DNA of 64,000 bases from Chitinophagaceae bacterium (GCA_016708765.1 JADJFD010000003.1:62001-126000); one strand, 5' to 3'. Positions 24,957 through 33,737 are shown, counted from the first letter of the stretch. Numbers and translations are program-made. Notes: generated by a model from the letters alone, not told the origin.

Positions 24957-26639
24957 ATGAAAATAGCACTGGCACAACAGAATTATCACATCGGCAACTT
25001 TGAAGAAAATACCCGTAAAATTATTGAAGGAATTGACTGGGCTAAAAAGCAGGGTGCAGATATTGTTATGTTTTCAGAGCTATGTGTTTGTGGTTATCCG
25101 CCAAGAGACTTTTTGGAGTTTGAAGACTTTATCAACAAATGTTATAAAGCTATAGATATTATTAAACAACATGCAGATTCAATTGCTGTTATTGTTGGCG
25201 CACCGGATATCAACCCTGTAAGAGAAGGGAAAGATTTATTCAATGCTGCTTTTTTTCTGTATGAAAAGGAAGTGAAAGCTGTAGCACATAAAACCTGTTT
25301 ACCGAACTATGATGTATTTGATGAGTATCGCTATTTTGAACCGGCGTACGACTGGAACATCATCGAATTCAAAGGAAAGAAACTGGCGATAACCATTTGT
25401 GAAGATATCTGGAATCTTGGCGATAATCCATTGTACCGAAATTGCCCAATGGACGAACTGATGAAATTTAAACCGGATGTGATGTTAAATATTTCTGCCT
25501 CTCCATTTGATTACACTCATGTAGAAGACCGGAAAGCAATTGTGAAACTGAATGTATCCAAGTATAAGCTACCGATGTTGTATTGCAACGGAGTAGGTAG
25601 CCAGACTGAAATCGTTTTTGACGGCGGCTCATTAGTTTTTGATAAGAATGCGAATCTTATAAAGCAATTGCCACTATTTGAAGAAGCCTTTGACATTTTT
25701 GAATTGAAGGATGATGGAACATTTACAGAGCCTGTAAAAATAAAGGCTGAAAACTTGCCGGATGCAGAATATGATCCGGCGGAGCTGGATTATAATTTAT
25801 GTACTGCTGAAATTTATGCTGCTATTGTAACTGGTATCAAAGATTATTTCAGCAAAATGAGTTTTACCAAAGCGATTCTAGGAAGCAGCGGAGGAATTGA
25901 TAGTGCAGTAACACTGGCATTGGCTTGTGAGGCATTGGGAAATGAAAATGTGAAAGCCGTATTAATGCCGTCGCAATATTCATCTGATCATTCTGTTTCA
26001 GATGCGCAACAATTAAGTAAGAACCTAGGTAATCCTTACGAGATAATTTCTATAAAAAATATTTATGAAAGTTTTCTTACAGAGTTAAAACCAATTTATA
26101 AGGATTTGCCATTTAGTGTGGCAGAAGAAAATATTCAATCAAGAACAAGAGGAAATTTGCTAATGGCAATCGCCAATAAGTTTGGTTATATATTACTTAA
26201 TACATCTAATAAAAGCGAACTAGCAACAGGTTATGGAACGTTGTACGGAGATATGGCTGGAGGATTAGGTGTGCTGGGTGATTGCTACAAAATGCAGGTA
26301 TATGCTCTGGCAAAATATATAAATAGAAATGAAGAAGTTATACCGAATAATATAATTACTAAACCGCCTTCAGCAGAATTAAGGCCCGGACAAAAAGACT
26401 CCGACTCATTGCCCGAGTATGAAATTCTTGATAAAATATTATACCAATATATAGAAAGAAGAAAAGGCCCAAATGAAATAAAGGAACAAGGCTTTGACGA
26501 AGCACTAGTTGACCGTGTATTAAAAATGGTTAACGTAAACGAATATAAACGTAATCAGTTTTGCCCGATCATTCGCATTTCACCAAAAGCATTTGGTGTT
26601 GGCAGAAGGGTGCCTATTGTTGGAAAATATCTTTCTTGA
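24957..26639 (+). CDS. nadE: NAD+ synthase, glutamine-hydrolysing
   Basis: Amidates nicotinate adenine dinucleotide to NAD+ using ammonia released from glutamine. The 560-residue length matches the two-domain form. The N-terminal nitrilase-type glutaminase carries its Glu-Lys-Cys triad in MFSELCVCGYPPRDF, AHKTCLPNYDVFDEYRYF and AITICEDIWN. The C-terminal synthetase has the PP-loop GSSGGIDSAVTLALACEALG, NIQSRTRGNLLMAIAN, LLNTSNKSELATGYGTLYGD and KPPSAELRPGQKDSDSLPEY. With nadC in the same window, two steps of NAD synthesis are represented. Confidence 0.97.
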   Translation: MKIALAQQNYHIGNFEENTRKIIEGIDWAKKQGADIVMFSELCVCGYPPRDFLEFEDFINKCYKAIDIIKQHADSIAVIVGAPDINPVREGKDLFNAAFFLYEKEVKAVAHKTCLPNYDVFDEYRYFEPAYDWNIIEFKGKKLAITICEDIWNLGDNPLYRNCPMDELMKFKPDVMLNISASPFDYTHVEDRKAIVKLNVSKYKLPMLYCNGVGSQTEIVFDGGSLVFDKNANLIKQLPLFEEAFDIFELKDDGTFTEPVKIKAENLPDAEYDPAELDYNLCTAEIYAAIVTGIKDYFSKMSFTKAILGSSGGIDSAVTLALACEALGNENVKAVLMPSQYSSDHSVSDAQQLSKNLGNPYEIISIKNIYESFLTELKPIYKDLPFSVAEENIQSRTRGNLLMAIANKFGYILLNTSNKSELATGYGTLYGDMAGGLGVLGDCYKMQVYALAKYINRNEEVIPNNIITKPPSAELRPGQKDSDSLPEYEILDKILYQYIERRKGPNEIKEQGFDEALVDRVLKMVNVNEYKRNQFCPIIRISPKAFGVGRRVPIVGKYLS

Positions 26640-26641
26640 CA

Positions 26642-27097
26642 TTAATGAATATAAGTTGCTACTACAAGAATTGCTGTAGGTGATGGAGGGAAAAATACAT
26701 TTTGGGAAACGACTAATGTGGTCTCATTTAATGTTACAATATTAAATAATCCTGAACCGGCTGGGAAAAGCCCAGCAGACATCATTAACTCTGTTTCATT
26801 ATTTTGAAATGCCCATGTAAAATTTCCTGCAGTCGTCGGACTGCAAACGTTCAACCCCTCATTTACATTACCATTACCATTAGCTTGAAAAGTTATTACG
26901 TCGTCTTTTATACAAGCTATTTGAGGGTTACTCGATATATCTGTACCTGAGGCAGTGGCACTTGAAAATTTCCAGCTACTACTAGAAATATTTTCAGTTT
27001 TTGTCTTTTGTGGAGGTACACTATCTTTCTGGCAAGAGAGAAAAGCCGTAGCTGTCAAAAAAAAGGATACCGCTAGAATAAAAAAGTATTTTTTCAT
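26642..27097 (-). CDS. Lipocalin-like lipoprotein
   Basis: A 151-residue lipoprotein (FFLTATAFLSCQKDS). The mature part has the strand pattern of the lipocalin-like (PF13648/PF12702-type) domains common in Bacteroidota: SSSWKFSSATASGTDISSNP, CIKDDVITFQANGNGNVNEG, FTWAFQNNETELMM, FNIVTLNETTLVVSQNVFF. ATG 27097 (MKKYFFILAV) is chosen over 27118, since it starts a clean lipoprotein signal. Ligand unknown. Convergent with nadE, two bases apart. Confidence 0.78.
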   Translation of the reverse strand: MKKYFFILAVSFFLTATAFLSCQKDSVPPQKTKTENISSSSWKFSSATASGTDISSNPQIACIKDDVITFQANGNGNVNEGLNVCSPTTAGNFTWAFQNNETELMMSAGLFPAGSGLFNIVTLNETTLVVSQNVFFPPSPTAILVVATYIH

Positions 27098-27250
27098 GGT
27101 AAAGTTGGTTAATAGCACAAAATAGATAATATTTTCAGGATTTTAAGCGTAAAATCTAGTTATATATATGCGAAATTCATGCCGTTTATAATAACGGCAA
27201 ATTATTTGCTTACTGCAAGTTCGTATTTTGTGTTACTTTAAAAATAAAGC

Positions 27251-28249
27251 ATGCTAAAAACTGCAGAAGATATCCGTTTGTTGAACGAAAAGATCAGCCA
27301 GGCCGGACAATTTACAGATAAGTTAAGAAAAGAGATTGGTCATGTAATTGTTGGTCAGAGCCATATGCTCGACCGATTATTGATTGGTCTTTTAAGTAAT
27401 GGCCATGTATTGTTGGAAGGTGTTCCGGGTCTTGCAAAAACACTGACAATAAAATCAATGGCGCAAGCCATTCATGCTCAATTCAGCCGGATACAATTTA
27501 CACCTGATTTGTTGCCAGCCGATGTGATAGGCACATTGATCTACAATCAGCAGAAAAATGAATTTGTAGTTCGCAAAGGCCCCATTTTCGCCAACTTTAT
27601 TTTGGCAGATGAAATAAACAGGGCGCCGGCCAAAGTTCAAAGTGCATTGCTGGAAGCAATGCAGGAGCGGCAAGTAACGATTGGCGAGAAAACATATAAA
27701 CTGGATGAGCCATTTTTAGTATTGGCTACACAAAATCCGTTGGAGCAGGAAGGAACCTATGCTTTACCAGAAGCACAGGTTGACCGCTTTATCATGAAAG
27801 TAATTGTTGACTATCCCAAAATGGCCGAAGAACAAATCATACTTAGAAAAAGTATACAGGGAGAGTTTCCTAAAATAAACCAGGTGGTTTCTATTTCAGA
27901 AGTGATTAATGCAAGAGATTTGACGAAGCAGATTTATATGGACGAGAAAATTGAGCAGTATATCCTGGATATTGTTTTTGCCACAAGAAGACCGCAAGAT
28001 TATAAATTAGAAAAACTCGGACCACTTATATCGTATGGAGCATCTCCAAGAGGAAGCATTAATCTGGGGCTTGCTGCAAAATCGCAGGCATTTTTAAATA
28101 AAAGAGGATTTGTAATTCCTGAAGATGTGAGAAGTATTTGTAAAGATGTGCTTCGACATCGCATCGGTCTTACTTATGAAGCAGAAGCGGAGAATGTGAA
28201 AGTAGAAGATGTGATTGAGGATGTGTTAAGACAAATAAATGTCCCCTAA
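27251..28249 (+). CDS. MoxR-type AAA+ ATPase
   Basis: A 332-residue AAA+ ATPase of the MoxR family, thought to act as a chaperone for proteins with von Willebrand A domains. Walker A is LLEGVPGLAKTLTIKSMAQ, Walker B is FILADEINRAPAKVQSALLE, sensor region is LATQNPLEQEGTYALPEAQV, and the arginine region is DRFIMKVIVDYPK. The C-terminal lid is complete (PEDVRSICKDVLRHRIGLTY). The final codons and stop merge into a hairpin repeat. First gene of the moxR-DUF58-bat cluster. Confidence 0.95.
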   Translation: MLKTAEDIRLLNEKISQAGQFTDKLRKEIGHVIVGQSHMLDRLLIGLLSNGHVLLEGVPGLAKTLTIKSMAQAIHAQFSRIQFTPDLLPADVIGTLIYNQQKNEFVVRKGPIFANFILADEINRAPAKVQSALLEAMQERQVTIGEKTYKLDEPFLVLATQNPLEQEGTYALPEAQVDRFIMKVIVDYPKMAEEQIILRKSIQGEFPKINQVVSISEVINARDLTKQIYMDEKIEQYILDIVFATRRPQDYKLEKLGPLISYGASPRGSINLGLAAKSQAFLNKRGFVIPEDVRSICKDVLRHRIGLTYEAEAENVKVEDVIEDVLRQINVP

Positions 28250-28250
28250 T

Positions 28251-28282
28251 AGCCCCCTAAATCACCCGAAGGGGGACTTAGG
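28251..28282 (+). repeat. GC-rich 3'-end hairpin repeat, copy 5 (after moxR)
   Basis: AGCCCCCTAAATCACCCGAA continues into GGGGGACTTAGG. It begins right at the moxR stop and resembles copy 1 (CCTAAATC..CCGAAGG..GGACTT). Confidence 0.85.
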
Positions 28283-28317
28283 ATTCCTAAATTATAGATT
28301 TTCATTTTAATAAATCA

Positions 28318-29196
28318 ATGTTAACTACTGCTGAAATAATAAAAAAAGTTCGGGAGCTTGAAATTAAGAGCAAGAAACTTACCAGTGATTTGTTTACTGG
28401 TGAATATCATAGTGCTTTTAAGGGAAAAGGAATGTCATTCAAAGAAGTAAGGGAATATGCGGCTGGAGACGATATTCGTTTTATTGACTGGAATGTATCA
28501 GCAAGATTTGGTCATCCTTATAGTAAAATTTTTGAAGAAGAAAGAGAGCTGACAGTAATGCTCTTAGTTGATATTAGTAGTAGCTCTTTATTCGGAACGC
28601 AGTTTGCAAGAAAGAAAGATATAATTACAGAAATTGCTGCGGTGATTAGTTTTTCAGCAGTGAATAATGCAGACAAAATTGGAGTGATTTTTTACAGCGA
28701 CCAGGTGGAAGCATTTATTCCTCCGAAGAAAGGAAAACAACATGCATTATATATTGTAAGGGAATTGCTGAGCAAAGAACCAAAAGGGAAAGGAACTGCT
28801 GTAAGCTCGGCACTTCGGTATTTTAATAATTCAACCAAACAAAAAAGTATTGCCTTTGTGCTGAGCGATTTTATAGATGCTAATTACGAAGATGCATTGC
28901 GTATTGCCGGAAAAAAACATGATGTGATTGGTATAAAAATTTATGATCAGATGGATAAGCAGTTGCCAGATGCAGGATTGTTGAAGGTGAAAGATGCTGA
29001 ATCGGGAAAGACAAAATGGGTGGATAGTAGTAATGCATTTGTAAGATATAGCTATGAACAGGAATTTTTCAGAATAACTGAATACAGTACACAAACATTC
29101 AAAAAAGCAGGCTGCGATCTGCTGCATGTCAAAACCGGCGAAGATTATGTAAGAGTGCTGCAACGATTCTTTCTCAGCCGGAACAAACAAAAATGA
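28318..29196 (+). CDS. DUF58 domain protein (vWA-like)
   Basis: A 292-residue DUF58 protein. The family signature YAAGDDIRFIDWNVSARFGH is followed by a von Willebrand A-type fold with the metal-site motif LLVDISSSSLFGT, then GVIFYSDQVEAFIPPKKGKQ and FVLSDFIDANYEDALRI. These proteins are partners of MoxR ATPases in the Bat (Bacteroides aerotolerance) clusters. The stop overlaps the next start by 4 bp, so the genes are translationally coupled. Confidence 0.93.
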   Translation: MLTTAEIIKKVRELEIKSKKLTSDLFTGEYHSAFKGKGMSFKEVREYAAGDDIRFIDWNVSARFGHPYSKIFEEERELTVMLLVDISSSSLFGTQFARKKDIITEIAAVISFSAVNNADKIGVIFYSDQVEAFIPPKKGKQHALYIVRELLSKEPKGKGTAVSSALRYFNNSTKQKSIAFVLSDFIDANYEDALRIAGKKHDVIGIKIYDQMDKQLPDAGLLKVKDAESGKTKWVDSSNAFVRYSYEQEFFRITEYSTQTFKKAGCDLLHVKTGEDYVRVLQRFFLSRNKQK

Positions 29197-30071
29197 TTAT
29201 CAGGAAAACAATACTTTTTCTTTTCTCAATGATTCTTGCGCAAACAATAATTGCACAAGGCGATGCTTCAATTAAAGCGTCGGTCAATAAAAATAAAATT
29301 CTTTTGGGAGAGCCATTGGTGCTTACAATTGAAAGCTACTTCCCTTCTGGCAGTAAAATACAGTTTGAACAAATAGATACAATAGCTCATTTTGAATTTC
29401 TGGATAAACCTGTTATTGATAGCTCTTCTGAAAATGGAGATATAAAAGTTATAGGCAAGTACACAATTACCAGTTTTGATTCGGGCCATTGGGTTATTCC
29501 TTCATTTACTTTAGCAAAAGGAGTAAAGACCGATACTATTCCAATTGATGTTGTATTCTCCGACTTCAATCCTGAACAGGATTATCATGATATAAAAGAT
29601 ATAATAGAAGTAAAAACAAAAAAAGAGGGAATCCCTTGGTGGATTTATGCAACCGCAGTTGCTTTCTTGTTGTTAACAGTTATATTTTTAGCCCGTAGAA
29701 AAAAGAAACCCGTTGTTATTGCAAAGGAGAAAATTGTTGTGAATCCGTATGAAGAAGCAATGCAACAACTGACGGATTTGCAAAAGGAGAACCCCGACAC
29801 TAAAACTTATTATGCTGAGCTGACTAATATTTTCCGATTGTACATTTTTAGAAAAAAAGGAATTCTTTCATTACAAAAAACAACTGATGACTTGATACTG
29901 CAGGTGAAAGATGTGGTAAATGATAAAGGAAAGTTTGATAAACTTTCCCAGGCTTTGCGGTTGAGTGATTTTGTGAAATTCGCAAAATATATTCCTGAGG
30001 AAGGAGACAAACAAACATCGTATTCAGATATTTTAAATTCTATAAAACTGATTGAAGGATCAGGTACTTAA
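29193..30071 (+). CDS. BatD-like membrane protein
   Basis: A 292-residue protein with a signal peptide (LFLFSMILAQTIIAQ, about residues 1-22). The periplasmic beta domain matches BatD N-termini (DASIKASVNKNKILLGEPLV, LTIESYFPSGSKIQFE). One membrane helix (WWIYATAVAFLLLTVIFLA, about residues 148-167) follows and then a cytoplasmic helical region (YYAELTNIFRLYIFRKKGIL). Shorter than full BatD. Lies between the DUF58 and BatA genes, in the place where Bacteroidota carry such a protein. Confidence 0.82.
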   Translation: MIIRKTILFLFSMILAQTIIAQGDASIKASVNKNKILLGEPLVLTIESYFPSGSKIQFEQIDTIAHFEFLDKPVIDSSSENGDIKVIGKYTITSFDSGHWVIPSFTLAKGVKTDTIPIDVVFSDFNPEQDYHDIKDIIEVKTKKEGIPWWIYATAVAFLLLTVIFLARRKKKPVVIAKEKIVVNPYEEAMQQLTDLQKENPDTKTYYAELTNIFRLYIFRKKGILSLQKTTDDLILQVKDVVNDKGKFDKLSQALRLSDFVKFAKYIPEEGDKQTSYSDILNSIKLIEGSGT

Positions 30072-30092
30072 ACCCCTCTTTTGAAAGGGTTT
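30070..30092 (+). repeat. Imperfect hairpin before batA
   Basis: AAACCCCTCTTTTGAAAGGG continues TTT, forming AAACCC/GGGTTT arms. It overlaps the stop of the BatD-like gene and ends 12 bases before batA. It resembles the GC-rich 3'-end repeats in position but differs in core sequence, so I do not count it as a copy. Confidence 0.5.
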
Positions 30093-30103
30093 GGGATGCT
30101 TTT

Positions 30104-31114
30104 ATGCTTTACGACTGGATCAAAAATATGCACTTTGTTTACCCGATTTTCTTCGGGTTGTTTGCATTGTTGCCATTGCTGATTTGGTGGTATGCTAAAA
30201 AGAATGACCAGCAGAAAGCAACGATAACCGTTTCCACCACTCATGCATTTACTGTTAATTCCTGGAAAAACAGGTTTCGTCATCTTCCTTTTATATTTCG
30301 GTTACTGACTTTAAGCTGTTTAATAATTGCCTTAGCCCAACCACAAAAAAGAAATGAAGAACAACGTTCAGAAGGTGAAGGAATTGATATTGTTCTTTGT
30401 ATGGATGTAAGCGGCAGCATGGGGTCTCAGGATATTCCACCATCCAGAATGGAGGTGGCAAAAGAAGTTGCGGAAGAATTTGTCCGTAGCCGTCCGGTTG
30501 ATAGAATTGGGTTGGTGATTTTCTCTGGCGAAAGTTTTACGCAATGTCCGATTACGAATGACAGAAATACATTGATAACTCAAATACAAAAATTAGAAAG
30601 CAGAACCTTGCTAAAAGATGGAACAGTAATAGGCGAAGGATTGGCAACGGCAGTTGACAGATTGGTGCAAAGCAAATCAAAAAGCAAAGTCATTATTTTA
30701 ATTACAGATGGAAAAGAAGATGCACCGGATACTAGATTGATTGACCCATTGACGGCATTGGATATTGCAAAATCACAGGGAGTGAAAGTATATACAATTG
30801 GGATGGGAGCAATTCCCTCAAATATTACAGAAATAACTGGCAGGCCGAAAAATAAAAATCCAGAAATTGGTTTTATTGATGTCGAGTTGCTGAATAAAAT
30901 TGCGAATGAAACTGGTGGCCAATACTTTCGGGCAAAGGATAAAGAAGCATTGAAGGAAACTTATAAGCAAATTGACGAGTTGGAAAAATCGAAGATTGAT
31001 ATTGTCGCCTTTAAAAGGATTGAAGAACAGTTTATTCATTTTGTGCTGGCAACACTGGCTTTTCTCTTTCTTGAAATCCTTTTGCGATTTACTGTGTTTA
31101 GAAAATTTCCTTGA
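30104..31114 (+). CDS. batA: BatA, von Willebrand A-domain membrane protein
   Basis: A 336-residue protein with two N-terminal membrane helices (FVYPIFFGLFALLPLLIWWY and FIFRLLTLSCLIIALAQP), a vWA domain with an intact MIDAS (LCMDVSGSMGSQDIPPSRME, IGLVIFSGESFTQCPITND, LITDGKEDAPDTRLI) and a C-terminal helix (FIHFVLATLAFLFLEILLRF). Part of the Bat set linked to oxygen tolerance in Bacteroides. No BatB, C or E genes follow; rsgA is next. Confidence 0.92.
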   Translation: MLYDWIKNMHFVYPIFFGLFALLPLLIWWYAKKNDQQKATITVSTTHAFTVNSWKNRFRHLPFIFRLLTLSCLIIALAQPQKRNEEQRSEGEGIDIVLCMDVSGSMGSQDIPPSRMEVAKEVAEEFVRSRPVDRIGLVIFSGESFTQCPITNDRNTLITQIQKLESRTLLKDGTVIGEGLATAVDRLVQSKSKSKVIILITDGKEDAPDTRLIDPLTALDIAKSQGVKVYTIGMGAIPSNITEITGRPKNKNPEIGFIDVELLNKIANETGGQYFRAKDKEALKETYKQIDELEKSKIDIVAFKRIEEQFIHFVLATLAFLFLEILLRFTVFRKFP

Positions 31115-31115
31115 T

Positions 31116-31133
31116 AAACTCTTGGAGAGTTTT
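31116..31133 (+). terminator. Weak hairpin after batA
   Basis: AAACTCT/AGAGTTT is a perfect 7-bp stem with a TGG loop directly after the batA stop, but with only a short T tract. Possible terminator. Confidence 0.4.
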
Positions 31134-31241
31134 AAGTATTATCTTGCAAGCAAATGAAATGAGCCGAATAAAATTTGTTAATGCTGTGGTGAAGACCATT
31201 GGCGAATAACAAGTGACAAAATAGAAAATAATAATATACAC

Positions 31242-32168
31242 TTGAAAGCAACAATTTACAAATCCACCGGAAGCTGGTATATCATTAAAGACGAGAATAG
31301 CAAATTCTGGAATGCCCGAATGAAAGGAGTGATGAAGATTGATGATATAACTTCTACCAATCCGGTGGCAGTGGGTGATGATGTGGAGTTTGAAATAGAG
31401 AATGAAAATGATAATACTGCAATGATTGATGAAATTCATCAACGTAATAATTATATCAACAGGCAATCCCCTCGGAATAAATATCAGCATCATATTGTAG
31501 CGGCCAACCTAGACCAGTCCATGCTGGTAGCAACGCTAAAAGAGCCAAAAACTTCCCAAGGTTTTATTGATCGTTTCCTTGTGGCTTCAGAAATGTATCA
31601 TGTAAAACCTTTTATTGTATTCAATAAATCAGATTTATACAAGCAAAAAGAATTGGACAAGTATGAAGGCTGGAAAGCAATGTATGAAATGGTAGGCTAC
31701 AAAGTTTTTTTGGTGAGTGCAGAAAAAAAAGAAGGGGTGGAAGAAGTGCTGGAAATGTTGAAAAATAAAACAACACTCATAAGCGGACATAGTGGTGTTG
31801 GTAAATCATCTTTCCTGAATGTCGTATTTCCTGATAAAGTTTTAAAGACACAGGAAGTAAGCGGCTGGAGTGGTAAAGGGCAACATACAACTACGTTTGC
31901 CGAAATGTATGATCTGCCATTTGGAGGAAGAATAATCGATACTCCAGGAATGAGAGAATTTGGGTTGGTAGATATTGATAAGCAGGAAGTGTCTCATTAT
32001 TTTCCTGAAATGAGAGATCGATTAAACAATTGCCAGTTTAATAATTGCCTGCATTTTAATGAACCAGGATGTGCTATTAAAGAAGCAACTGCTAATGGTG
32101 AAATACATGAAGACCGATATGTAAGTTATGTGAATATTATGGAGAGTATAGAAGGAAAGAGTTACTAG
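31242..32168 (+). CDS. rsgA: RsgA, small-ribosomal-subunit biogenesis GTPase (TTG start)
   Basis: A circularly permuted GTPase that checks late 30S maturation. 308 residues. N-terminal OB-fold (KATIYKSTGSWYIIKDENSK), then G4 (FNKSDLYKQKEL), G1 (ISGHSGVGKSSFLN), G3 (IIDTPGMREFGLV) and a C-terminal zinc knuckle (CQFNNCLHFNEPGC). Family members begin M-K-[GA]-T-[VI]-Y-K-S, which places the start at the TTG of 31242; there is no ATG in that position. Confidence 0.95.
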   Translation: MKATIYKSTGSWYIIKDENSKFWNARMKGVMKIDDITSTNPVAVGDDVEFEIENENDNTAMIDEIHQRNNYINRQSPRNKYQHHIVAANLDQSMLVATLKEPKTSQGFIDRFLVASEMYHVKPFIVFNKSDLYKQKELDKYEGWKAMYEMVGYKVFLVSAEKKEGVEEVLEMLKNKTTLISGHSGVGKSSFLNVVFPDKVLKTQEVSGWSGKGQHTTTFAEMYDLPFGGRIIDTPGMREFGLVDIDKQEVSHYFPEMRDRLNNCQFNNCLHFNEPGCAIKEATANGEIHEDRYVSYVNIMESIEGKSY

Positions 32169-32205
32169 CTGTGAGCTACTAGCTTCGAGTTACGAGACTT
32201 GAAAC
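32165..32205 (+). repeat. Degenerate GAGCTACNAG-type tandem units after rsgA
   Basis: Short quasi-repeats of the form GAGCTACTAGCTTCGAGTTA followed by CGAGACTTGAAACTT begin at the rsgA stop. Such self-similar, non-coding tracts are frequent between Bacteroidota genes; significance unclear. Confidence 0.4.
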
Positions 32206-32242
32206 TTCACTTATTCCTTAAAGCTGGTTCAATATATGTTGA

Positions 32243-32307
32243 ATAGAATTACCGAACGATGAAGAGTGCGACGCAACGGAAATTGAACAGAATTACTATT
32301 GCTGGGC
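32243..32307 (+). repeat. Dispersed ~55-bp repeat, copy C
   Basis: Contains GAATTACCGAACGATGAAGA, then GTGCGACGCAACGGAAATTG and AACAGAATTACTATTGCTGG. The heptamer GAATTAC occurs near both ends (32246 and 32290). Shares the 15-mer GAGTGCGACGCAACG with copies B and D. Confidence 0.8.
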
Positions 32308-32347
32308 TAATACTCTTTCGTTAAAACTACAGGGTATAAATAAAAAA

Positions 32348-32677
32348 CTAAGCAATATTACGCTGATCGGCGTTGAATAATTTCGTTTCCAATACACCGG
32401 CTAATTCCACAACAGCTTTATTGTCTTTACTCAATGCATCCCTTGTTTTGGTAGGGAAGATAGAAACGCCGTTGTAAATACTGTAATGAAGAGTTAGGTT
32501 ATGACCTTTGAAACGAAATTCCCAATCAATAGTATCGAAATCATCTTCTTTGTGAGAGTAGTTGACATCTAAATCCTGGCTAAGGATGTTGGCAACACGG
32601 TAGAATTCTTTTAATCCGCCGTCATCGGCAATTACTGCTTCGGTGCAACCGAGGGTGGTACGTAATGTGAGGCTCAT
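32348..32677 (-). CDS. Conserved hypothetical protein
   Basis: A 109-residue soluble protein with no signal peptide or membrane segment. Compact alpha/beta composition: GGLKEFYRVANILSQDLDVN, DTIDWEFRFKGHNLTLHYSI, YNGVSIFPTKTRDALSK, VVELAGVLETKLF. The strong periodicity and clean ATG start support a real gene. Small cytoplasmic proteins like this are found in Chitinophagaceae; I do not recognise a function. Confidence 0.75.
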   Translation of the reverse strand: MSLTLRTTLGCTEAVIADDGGLKEFYRVANILSQDLDVNYSHKEDDFDTIDWEFRFKGHNLTLHYSIYNGVSIFPTKTRDALSKDNKAVVELAGVLETKLFNADQRNIA

Positions 32678-32742
32678 AGTTAAGGTGTTTAGGTTGTATC
32701 ATAGACTGGATATAGTGGTAATTAGCTGCACATAACAATTAA

Positions 32743-32937
32743 TTAACTCCGGAATTTTTTTGCCTTCTTTGCATCTTTTGCAGCTTTGGGATCGCCGCTA
32801 AGTATTTTTTCTGCACCTACATTTTTTCCATTGGTTGGGCATCCAGTTTTTTTTGGGAACATTCTGCTAAGCATTCCGCAGGAAGAAAGTGCAAAGGCTA
32901 AAATGGTAACTGTAGTATAGAATCTTAAATTTTTCAT
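32743..32937 (-). CDS. Small lipoprotein
   Basis: A 64-residue protein with a lipoprotein signal (VTILAFALSSCGML, Cys at about residue 20) and a short, very basic mature part ending AAKDAKKAKKFRS. It resembles the many tiny lipoproteins of Bacteroidota with no known role. Its size and basic tail suggest an accessory or structural role at the periplasmic side, but this is speculation. Confidence 0.7.
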   Translation of the reverse strand: MKNLRFYTTVTILAFALSSCGMLSRMFPKKTGCPTNGKNVGAEKILSGDPKAAKDAKKAKKFRS

Positions 32938-32998
32938 AGTAAATGGCTTGTATGGATAACGAATTTAACGTTTAATAATTGTTTAGGGAATAGGAAAG

Positions 32999-33046
32999 CT
33001 ACGAAAGGAGTCCGAAGTCGGATGTCAGAAGTCTGAATGTCAGCTT
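32999..33046. repeat. Degenerate GTCNGAAGTCNGA-type tract
   Basis: Repeated short units such as GTCCGAAGTCGGATGTCAGA and AGTCTGAATGTCAG lie in the intergenic space downstream of the carbonic anhydrase-like gene. The same unit type reappears at 33060-33090, reaching into its last codons. Non-coding, self-similar, origin unclear. Confidence 0.5.
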
Positions 33047-33078
33047 TTAATGAGAAATATCTTTTCTGACTTCTTAGC

Positions 33079-33609
33079 TCAGATTTCTGATTTTTTCTCC
33101 CTGAACCAATCTGCATACTGCACATAATTATTAGCAATTCTGTCTATCTGTCCAGCAATCATTTCCTGCGGAATGTCTTTAATTTTTTTTGCAGGAACGC
33201 CGGCATAAATGCTGCCTGATTCACAAATCATATTTTCTAAAACGACTGCACCAGCAGCAATAATAGTGTTGCTATGTACTACCGCCTGATCCATTATAAT
33301 GGCTCCCATACCAATCAATACATTATCATGTATAGTACAACCATGAACTATTGCATTATGGCCAATGGATACATTGTTGCCGATTGTAGTGCCACATTTT
33401 TGAAAAGTACAATGTATACAGGCTCCGTCCTGCACATTTACCTTGTTGCCCAGTTTTATAAAATTAACATCGCCACGGACAACAGTATTGAACCAGAAAC
33501 TGCAATCATCACCAGCCATTACATTACCAACGATGGTGGCATTAGGAGCAATGAAACAGTTTTCGCCAAATTGCGGATGCTTATCTTCTACCGGAAGTAT
33601 TAAAGGCAT
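33079..33609 (-). CDS. Gamma-class carbonic anhydrase family protein
   Basis: A 176-residue left-handed beta-helix protein (hexapeptide repeats) of the gamma-carbonic anhydrase/YrdA family. Repeats include FIAPNATIVGNVMAGDDCSF and KVNVQDGACIHCTFQKCG. The metal-binding His are seen in ACIHCTF, SIGHNAIVHGCTIHDN. The C-terminal helix is present (IAGQIDRIANNYVQYADWFR). Whether it is an active CO2 hydratase cannot be judged from sequence alone. The last codons fall in a quasi-repeat tract. Confidence 0.93.
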   Translation of the reverse strand: MPLILPVEDKHPQFGENCFIAPNATIVGNVMAGDDCSFWFNTVVRGDVNFIKLGNKVNVQDGACIHCTFQKCGTTIGNNVSIGHNAIVHGCTIHDNVLIGMGAIIMDQAVVHSNTIIAAGAVVLENMICESGSIYAGVPAKKIKDIPQEMIAGQIDRIANNYVQYADWFREKKSEI

Positions 33610-33737
33610 TTGTTATTGATTTTATTGCGATAAAGATACAGTCTGTTGTAAAAAAGCTTAAATAAAAGCAAAGTGAAGAAGCAAGATTAGTTTTTTGCCC
33701 TTGCAAAGGTTATTTTTGGGAACAAATTTCCAATCCT

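Noticed and set aside
30070..30092. Sixth copy of the GC-rich 3'-end hairpin
   Set aside because: Position is similar but the core CCCGAAGGGG is absent, so it is listed only as a hairpin.
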